A DNA stretch of 26,743 nucleotides. Origin: Acidobacteriota bacterium (GTDB lineage: Bacteria > Acidobacteriota > Thermoanaerobaculia > Multivoradales > JAHEKO01). Both the position numbers and the translations under genes were made by a program. This document shows, piece by piece, positions 21,842-26,743 of the stretch. The notes under the pieces are model-generated. The model was not told where the DNA came from, made no database searches, and saw only the letters and a list, made by a program, of their open reading frames with translations. The stretch lies in assembly GCA_029861655.1 (NCBI GenBank), contig JAOTZA010000007.1, forward strand, positions 1 through 26,743, read 5' to 3'. How positions within the stretch are numbered: the first letter of the stretch is position 1; every line of letters begins with the position of its first letter.

Positions 21842-24385
21842 CTAGGGATAATACCCGCGAAGCGTCTTGGCCTCGAGATCGGAGCGCGCCAACTCGACCT
21901 CGATGGTGCGGAAATCGCCGGAGGTGTCGGTGTTGCTCGACTGATAGGCGAGGTAGTACCGCGATCGTAACTCGCGCTGAATCTCCTCGTAGATCGGTTC
22001 CAACTCGGAGATTTCCTTGATGAAGAAGCCGCGCCCGCCGGTTTCCGCGGCCAGGCGATTGAGCTTCTGGCGGGCATCACCCAGTCTCTTGCCGCGGTCG
22101 AGACCGATCGTATAGATGGCAACCCCCGCTCGGCGTGCGTATTCGAGCGTGTTCTCGAATGTGAAACGGCTGTGCTCGTCTCGGCCGTCCGAGAGGACAA
22201 TCAGCGCCCGCTGACCCTTGATGCCGTTGAAGTAGTAGAGCGAGAAAATGAGGCTGTCGTAGAGGGCGGTGCCGCGCTCGGCGGTCAGCCCCGAAAGCCC
22301 CGCAGCAAGCTCCTGGAGGTCATTCGTGAACTTGGCGATCAGGTTTGGATGGTCGTTGAATGTGATCAGCGTCGCCCGGTCGCGGGGTGTCATCGCGTGT
22401 TCAAAGAACCTCAACGCCGCGGCCTGGGCGGACTCGAGATTCTCCGCCATCGAGGCGGAGACATCAATCAAGATCCCGGCATGGATCGGTAGGTTGGCGA
22501 CCTTTTCGAATCGAAGCGAGCTCTGCGGAACGCCGTCCTCGAAGATCGAGAAGTCGGCGGGGGCCAGATCGTCCACTGGGCGTTTCTGCCGGTTGAGTAC
22601 AGCAATATAGAGTTCGACAAACTGAACGTCTAGCTCTTCTAAATACTCGGGAGCATTGACAAAGACGAGATCCTCGGTCGAATTGCCGTCGGGTTGATAG
22701 GCCACGGCTCGAACATAGGCGACCTGGGCGGCCTCGGGAAGAACGATCGGGTAGGAGTAGGGCTCCTGATAGAGAGTCGCCACCAGGTCTTCGTTGAGGA
22801 AGAACTCGACTCTTTCCACGGCCTTTCCATCGGGAACCTCGACAATCGCGCCCGCCCGCAAGCTGGTGGTGTAGGTCTTGTCGCGCCGCGGTTCGATGAG
22901 TCGAATGGCGAAACGATGAGAGCCGCCATTTAGCTCCACTTCGTCGCGGGCGACTTCTTCGCCGTCGTGGTCATAGGCAACCGCGCCGAGAGTCCTCATG
23001 CGCGGCAGGCTGCCTAGGTCGAGCTCGACGCTAAACGGTGGGCTCCGCTTCTTTAGAACCTCGCGACCGTCGAGTGTGAAGTGCACTCGTTCAATGTCGG
23101 ACCCCGAAGTCAAGGTGTCGATCCTCAGCATGCCGGTCTGCAGCTCCCCGCGCGGCGGTACGATCTTTAGCGTTGTTTCGCCGCTGTCGATAGCGGCGTT
23201 GGCTTCGGCCAGGATCCGCGCCGTTTCGGGGTCGGGGGGAGTGCGGTTGAGCACCGTCTCGACTCGAGGCACCGAGAGCTGGCGTTCGACGCGGAAGAAG
23301 GAGCCGGCGTTGATGTCCTGGATGCGAAGTATCAGTTGATAGTCGCCGGGGCGCAGATAGCGTTCGAAGAGAAGCGGGACCTTGTCGGCCTCGATCTCTT
23401 TCGAGGGAAGGTTAAAGCTGTAGCGAAAGCTATCGAAGAGCTTGTCGTCGCGCAGCACCTCGCCGGTCATGGCCAGGTTGTAGGCCGTGTGGCCGCCGAG
23501 CTCTGAGAGCGCCAGCTCCGAGGACTCGACAGAGACGATGCCTTGCGTGACGGTTCGGGTCTTGTGCCGCCCGGGATAGTCGACCGAAAGCTCCGCGGAA
23601 AACGTCGCAGCGCCCTCGTCGACGTCGGTGGTGTAGGAGTTGAACGTGATCGCCCATTCTCCCGAGGGCATCTTGGGTGGCTCGACCAGGCTGTGGACGA
23701 GGTTGAGGTACCCCAGTTCGGTTTCCGAGAAGACTTTCCTCATCACCGCCAGCAAAGCATCCCGCGAGTCCGGGCTGCAGGTACTGACGAGCGACTGGAT
23801 GTTATTGGGGCTCCCGGTGGGAAACTTGTAGAGCGATCTCAGACCTTCGGTCGGATCCCACAGCCGGAACTTGCCGAGGCTGCCGGTCTGGACAAAGAGG
23901 ATCATCACTTCGCGCCGGTTGGACTCTGCTTTTTCGTAATACCAGACCTGGCTGGGCCACAGATCCGAGCAGCGCAGATCGACGAGCGCGTTGGGCAGTC
24001 CGTTGGCCAGCAGCACCAGGGCCCGCTCCTCGTCGAGCGATCCGGCAACCCTGCGAGCCTCGGCGACGCGTGCGTCCCACTTGTCCTTGAATTCGTTGCG
24101 GCCGGTATCGGGGTATGGATCGCGGACGCGCCAGAAACGGTCGATAAAGGAATCGCGCTGGTAGTCCTTGGCCAACTTCAGAAACGTCTCAATCTCTTCG
24201 TCGGTGATCAAGAGCTGAACTTCCTCGAGCCAGCTCTGGTACTCGGCCGGCAGCGCTTCGATCAGCTGCTTTTCGATCTTGCGCTTCTTGCCGCCGATCG
24301 CGTCCGTTCCGAGGGCAAGAGCGACCACGATCGCCAGCAGCGGCACGAGAGCGAGGGAGCGGTGGGTCGGGTGACTCATGTCCAT
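21842..24385 (-). CDS. Secreted GWxTD-like/VWA domain protein, paralogue 1
   Basis: The 847-residue protein starts at ATG 24385 (AGGA about seven bases upstream) with a signal peptide (LALVPLLAIVVALALG). The GWxTD-like domain (about 40-165) contains LLITDEEIETFLKLA and RFWRVRDPYPDTGRNEF. The central region (about 200-600) has several beta-sandwich segments, including ILRIQDINAGSFF. The C-terminal VWFA-related domain has VELYIAVLNRQKRPV, the intact MIDAS GILIDVSASM (D about 640) and LIVLSDGRDEHS. It is co-linear with the next gene from end to end, so they arose by tandem duplication. The family is abundant in Acidobacteriota, function unknown; secretion and metal-dependent protein binding are inferred. 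Confidence 0.88.
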   Translation of the reverse strand: MDMSHPTHRSLALVPLLAIVVALALGTDAIGGKKRKIEKQLIEALPAEYQSWLEEVQLLITDEEIETFLKLAKDYQRDSFIDRFWRVRDPYPDTGRNEFKDKWDARVAEARRVAGSLDEERALVLLANGLPNALVDLRCSDLWPSQVWYYEKAESNRREVMILFVQTGSLGKFRLWDPTEGLRSLYKFPTGSPNNIQSLVSTCSPDSRDALLAVMRKVFSETELGYLNLVHSLVEPPKMPSGEWAITFNSYTTDVDEGAATFSAELSVDYPGRHKTRTVTQGIVSVESSELALSELGGHTAYNLAMTGEVLRDDKLFDSFRYSFNLPSKEIEADKVPLLFERYLRPGDYQLILRIQDINAGSFFRVERQLSVPRVETVLNRTPPDPETARILAEANAAIDSGETTLKIVPPRGELQTGMLRIDTLTSGSDIERVHFTLDGREVLKKRSPPFSVELDLGSLPRMRTLGAVAYDHDGEEVARDEVELNGGSHRFAIRLIEPRRDKTYTTSLRAGAIVEVPDGKAVERVEFFLNEDLVATLYQEPYSYPIVLPEAAQVAYVRAVAYQPDGNSTEDLVFVNAPEYLEELDVQFVELYIAVLNRQKRPVDDLAPADFSIFEDGVPQSSLRFEKVANLPIHAGILIDVSASMAENLESAQAAALRFFEHAMTPRDRATLITFNDHPNLIAKFTNDLQELAAGLSGLTAERGTALYDSLIFSLYYFNGIKGQRALIVLSDGRDEHSRFTFENTLEYARRAGVAIYTIGLDRGKRLGDARQKLNRLAAETGGRGFFIKEISELEPIYEEIQRELRSRYYLAYQSSNTDTSGDFRTIEVELARSDLEAKTLRGYYP

Positions 24386-24405
24386 TTCATCCTATGACAC
24401 TAGGG

Positions 24406-24436
24406 TTGGCCCGAGAAAATCCCGCCGGGATAGAAT
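24406..24436 (+). promoter_or_regulatory. Candidate promoter of the cysteine desulfurase gene
   Basis: TAGAAT (24431-24436) lies 9 bases before ATG 24446; TTGGCC (24406-24411) is a weak -35 at 19 bases. If correct the transcript would start about 3 bases before the ATG, so the mRNA would be leaderless. Consistent with that, no Shine-Dalgarno precedes the ATG. Confidence 0.35.
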
Positions 24437-24445
24437 TCGCGGTCC

Positions 24446-25618
24446 ATGAAGGAGGTCTACTTCGACCACAACGCCACGACCCCGATCGATCCGCGGGTCC
24501 TCGAGGCGATGCTTCCCTGGCTTGGCGCGCTTCATGGCAATCCTTCGTCTGTCCACTCCTTTGGCCAGCGGTCGCGCGAAGCCGTCGAGAAGGCCCGTGC
24601 CGAGGTAGCGGCTCTCTTGGAGATCGCAGAACCGACGCAGGTCGTCTTCACTTCTTCTGGTACGGAGGCCAACAACGCGGTGGTTTTGGGGGCTGCGCGC
24701 TCGGCAGGGCAGGGGGGACGGCTGGTTATTTCGGCGATCGAGCATCCGTCGATCGAGGCCTCGGCCGTGCGGCTCGAAGAAGCCGGGGTCGAGGTCGTGC
24801 GGGTGAAGCCGCGAAGCGACGGGTGTGTCGAGCCAGAAGCGATCGAGTCCGTTCTCGATGAGAGGACTTTTCTGGTCTGCCTGATGCTGGCCAACAACGA
24901 GCTGGGTACTCTGCAGCCGGTTCGAGAGGTCGCCGAGGGGTGTCGCGCGCGTGGCGTGCCGCTGCTGTGCGACGCTGTCCAGGCAGTTGGAAAGATCCCC
25001 GTCTCGGCACCGGAGTTGGGGGTCGACTACCTGGTCCTCGGTGGTCACAAGTTCAACGCTCCCGCCGGAGCGGCGGCGGTCTGGGTCCGACCGGGAGCGG
25101 TCTTCGAGGGCTTTCATCTGGGCGGCGGTCAGGAAAGGAACCGGCGAGCCGGCACCGAGAACGTAGCCGCCCTGGTCGGACTGGGGGCCGCCGCCGCCCT
25201 GGCCGCGAGCGAGGTCGGTGAGCGGGGGCGGCGAATGGCGAAGCTGCGTGACCGATTCGAGGGGGGGCTGGAAGGGTTTGCCGACGTCGTGGTTCACGGA
25301 GCCCAGGCCAAACGGCTTCCCAACACCAGCCATGTCGCTCTTGTGGGTGTGTCGGCGGAATCCCTGATGATCCGGCTGGATCTCGACGGGTTTGCGGTCT
25401 CGGCAGGTGCGGCCTGTTCTTCCGGCAAGGTGGAGCCCAGTCGGGTTCTTCTTGCGCTCGGGGTCGGGGAATTGGAGGCGCTGTCGTCGGTGCGGGTGAG
25501 CTTTGGCCAGGGCAACGACGAGCGACAGGTCGATGATCTGCTGGGGGCTTTGGGGAGACACGTCGGGGAGTTGCGCAGGCTCTCGGTCGAGAACACTTCA
25601 GGAACGAGGACCGATTGA
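24446..25618 (+). CDS. Cysteine desulfurase, NifS/IscS family
   Basis: The 390-residue PLP enzyme takes sulfur from L-cysteine as an enzyme-bound persulfide. Visible are YFDHNATTPIDP (6-17), HGNPSSVHSFGQ, SSGTEANNAVV, ISAIEHPS, the PLP lysine K202 in LGGHKFNAP, and the persulfide cysteine C324 in GAACSSGK. The start must be ATG 24446, since an in-frame TAG sits at 24431. It overlaps mnmA by 4 bases, so its main job is probably to supply sulfur for tRNA 2-thiolation. No scaffold (IscU/NifU) gene is next to it, so a dedicated role in Fe-S assembly is less supported. The symbol is left open because NifS and IscS cannot be told apart by eye. Confidence 0.95.
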   Translation: MKEVYFDHNATTPIDPRVLEAMLPWLGALHGNPSSVHSFGQRSREAVEKARAEVAALLEIAEPTQVVFTSSGTEANNAVVLGAARSAGQGGRLVISAIEHPSIEASAVRLEEAGVEVVRVKPRSDGCVEPEAIESVLDERTFLVCLMLANNELGTLQPVREVAEGCRARGVPLLCDAVQAVGKIPVSAPELGVDYLVLGGHKFNAPAGAAAVWVRPGAVFEGFHLGGGQERNRRAGTENVAALVGLGAAAALAASEVGERGRRMAKLRDRFEGGLEGFADVVVHGAQAKRLPNTSHVALVGVSAESLMIRLDLDGFAVSAGAACSSGKVEPSRVLLALGVGELEALSSVRVSFGQGNDERQVDDLLGALGRHVGELRRLSVENTSGTRTD

Positions 25619-26743
25619 GCGGCGACCTCGCAAGCAACGCCGCCGGCCAGGTCGCCGTGGCAATGAGTGGCGGTCTCGACTCGTCGGTGACCGCCTGGCT
25701 GTTGTCCCGGGGTGAGCGTCCGGTCGTCGGGTTGTCGATGCTTCTATGGGACCGCTCCAAGGAGGAGCGCAACGGTCGATGCTGTGGCGCTCTCGACCTT
25801 GGTGACGCGAAACGCGTAGCTCAGCAGTGCGGCATTCGCCACTACACCTTGCACCTCGAAGAGGAGTTTCGACGTCAGGTGGTGGACCCGTTCGTGGACG
25901 ACTATCTCGCGGGGCGAACACCGGTCCCGTGTACACGGTGCAATACTTTCATCAAGTTCGATCTGTTTCTCGAAAGAGCACGTGCCTTGGGTTGCGATCG
26001 CATCGCCACGGGCCACTACGCGAGAATCGTAGAGGGACCCGGTGGATACGAGCTTCATCGCGCGCTTCAGGAAGACAAGGACCAGAGTTACTATCTTTTC
26101 GAGTTGACCCAGGATCAGCTCGCCTCTTCGGAGTTCCCGCTGGGCGAGAGGGACAAGCGGGAGGTGCGTGAGCTGGCGCGTGGCGTCGGGCTGGTCGTGG
26201 CGGAGAAGCGCGAGTCGATGGAACTCTGTTTTGTCGAGGGCGGCATTCGGGACTTCGTGGAGGAGCAGGCCGCCGAGCGTGATTTGGCCTTGGCTTCGGA
26301 AGATCCCGGGGCTACCAGAAGCATCGGGAGGGCCAGCCGCATCGTCGATCGGGACGGCGGGCTCCTGGGTCGCGGCGAGCCCTATTACCGTTACACGGTG
26401 GGTCAACGGCGCGCGCTGGGTGGGGGTGCACCGGAGAAGCTCTATGTCCTGGGTGTGCGACCCGCGGTCAACGAGGTCGTAGTCGGTCCGCGCCGAGAGC
26501 TGGCGTCGAAGGGGCTTGGCGGCGAACGGCTGCACTGGATCGGCGAGGAGCCCACAGGCGACTTGACGGCGACAGTAAAGATTCGTTCGCGACACGCCGG
26601 GGTCGAGTCGCGGATTCGTTCGGTCGGGAAAGGTCGGGTCGAGATCGAATTCGCAACTCCGCAGGAAGCGGTGACCCCGGGTCAAGCCGCGGTGTTTTAC
26701 GAAGGAACTAGGGTTCTCGGTGGTTGCTGGATAGGTAGCGCCA
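25615..26743 (+). CDS. mnmA: tRNA-specific 2-thiouridylase MnmA (3' end outside window)
   Basis: The frame is open to the window edge, giving 376 codons; only the last few residues seem missing. MnmA adenylates U34 of Lys, Glu and Gln tRNAs and inserts sulfur. Motifs: PP-loop AMSGGLDSSV (near residues 16-25), GRTPVPCTRCN with the catalytic cysteine C109, TGHYARI, DQSYYLF, the second cysteine C205 in ESMELCF, and TVGQRRALG. The extra C106 makes a C-x2-C pair. TTG 25615 overlaps the stop of the cysteine desulfurase in TTGA, so donor and acceptor enzymes are translated together. An ATG at 25663 lies within the PP-loop and is too late to be the start. Confidence 0.93.
   Translation, partial: MSGDLASNAAGQVAVAMSGGLDSSVTAWLLSRGERPVVGLSMLLWDRSKEERNGRCCGALDLGDAKRVAQQCGIRHYTLHLEEEFRRQVVDPFVDDYLAGRTPVPCTRCNTFIKFDLFLERARALGCDRIATGHYARIVEGPGGYELHRALQEDKDQSYYLFELTQDQLASSEFPLGERDKREVRELARGVGLVVAEKRESMELCFVEGGIRDFVEEQAAERDLALASEDPGATRSIGRASRIVDRDGGLLGRGEPYYRYTVGQRRALGGGAPEKLYVLGVRPAVNEVVVGPRRELASKGLGGERLHWIGEEPTGDLTATVKIRSRHAGVESRIRSVGKGRVEIEFATPQEAVTPGQAAVFYEGTRVLGGCWIGSA

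Noticed and set aside
8599..24385. MoxR ATPase and the two VWA proteins considered as one MoxR-VWA system
   Set aside because: The VWA genes are about 8 kb away on the other strand, have signal peptides, and would act outside the cytoplasm where the ATPase works.
24392..25561. 389-codon minus-strand open frame opposite the cysteine desulfurase
   Set aside because: The plus-strand enzyme has all catalytic residues; the antisense product has low-complexity composition and no recognisable domain.
25744..26685. 313-codon minus-strand open frame opposite mnmA
   Set aside because: The plus strand shows the full MnmA motif set; the antisense frame is a GC-driven shadow.

Overview
The window looks like a chromosomal piece of a high-GC, Gram-negative-type bacterium, most likely an Acidobacteriota member (possibly Thermoanaerobaculia-like). 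This placement is an inference from content: two secreted proteins that pair a GWxTD-like N-terminus with the 'VWFA-related' domain common in Acidobacteriota, a fused alpha-beta 2-oxoacid dehydrogenase E1, an archaeal-type phosphoglycerate mutase, and frequent GTG/TTG starts. No phage, insertion sequence, CRISPR array, tRNA or rRNA is visible. Both edges cut genes: the 3' end of ftsZ at the left and nearly all of mnmA at the right.

Layout. 1-1273 (+): end of ftsZ, a small PilZ protein with an intact c-di-GMP motif, and a VanZ-like membrane protein. 1280-5712 (+): a candidate promoter, then a five-gene cassette made of an unknown helical protein, an SPFH/band-7 protein with a C-terminal zinc ribbon, and three tandem zinc-ribbon paralogues, two of them membrane-anchored; the last three genes overlap by 4 bases at each junction. 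This resembles the SPFH/zinc-ribbon part of the Bacillus pspA-ydjGHI membrane-stress operon, but without PspA and with the zinc-ribbon partner triplicated. 5728-7782 (+): fused E1 alpha-beta. 7856-8458 (-): small one-helix sensor-like protein. 8599-11449 (+): a MoxR-type AAA+ ATPase followed by a 666-residue uncharacterised protein whose N-terminal half looks TraB/ChaN/DUF5682-like. 11489-13408 (-): argS. 13600-14163 (+): macrodomain protein.

14141-14572 holds no credible gene but has an exact 82-bp direct repeat (copies 256 bp apart, the first including the end of the macrodomain gene) and, next to it, a structured ~81-bp element. A second, opposite-facing copy of that element lies at 18027-18108. 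The two copies share conserved arms, a variable centre and one compensatory base-pair change, suggesting a dispersed RNA- or DNA-hairpin family.

17660-14573 (-) is a tight operon: trmJ, eda, an unknown 139-residue protein, apgM. 18442-18131 (-) is a small unknown gene with a good candidate promoter. 24385-18536 (-) runs from two tandem paralogous secreted VWA proteins into maf. 24446-26743 (+) is a cysteine desulfurase translationally coupled to mnmA, a natural sulfur donor/acceptor pair for tRNA 2-thiouridine.

The best candidates for something undescribed are the SPFH/triple-zinc-ribbon cassette, the MoxR plus TraB-like pair, and the covarying dispersed hairpin element.
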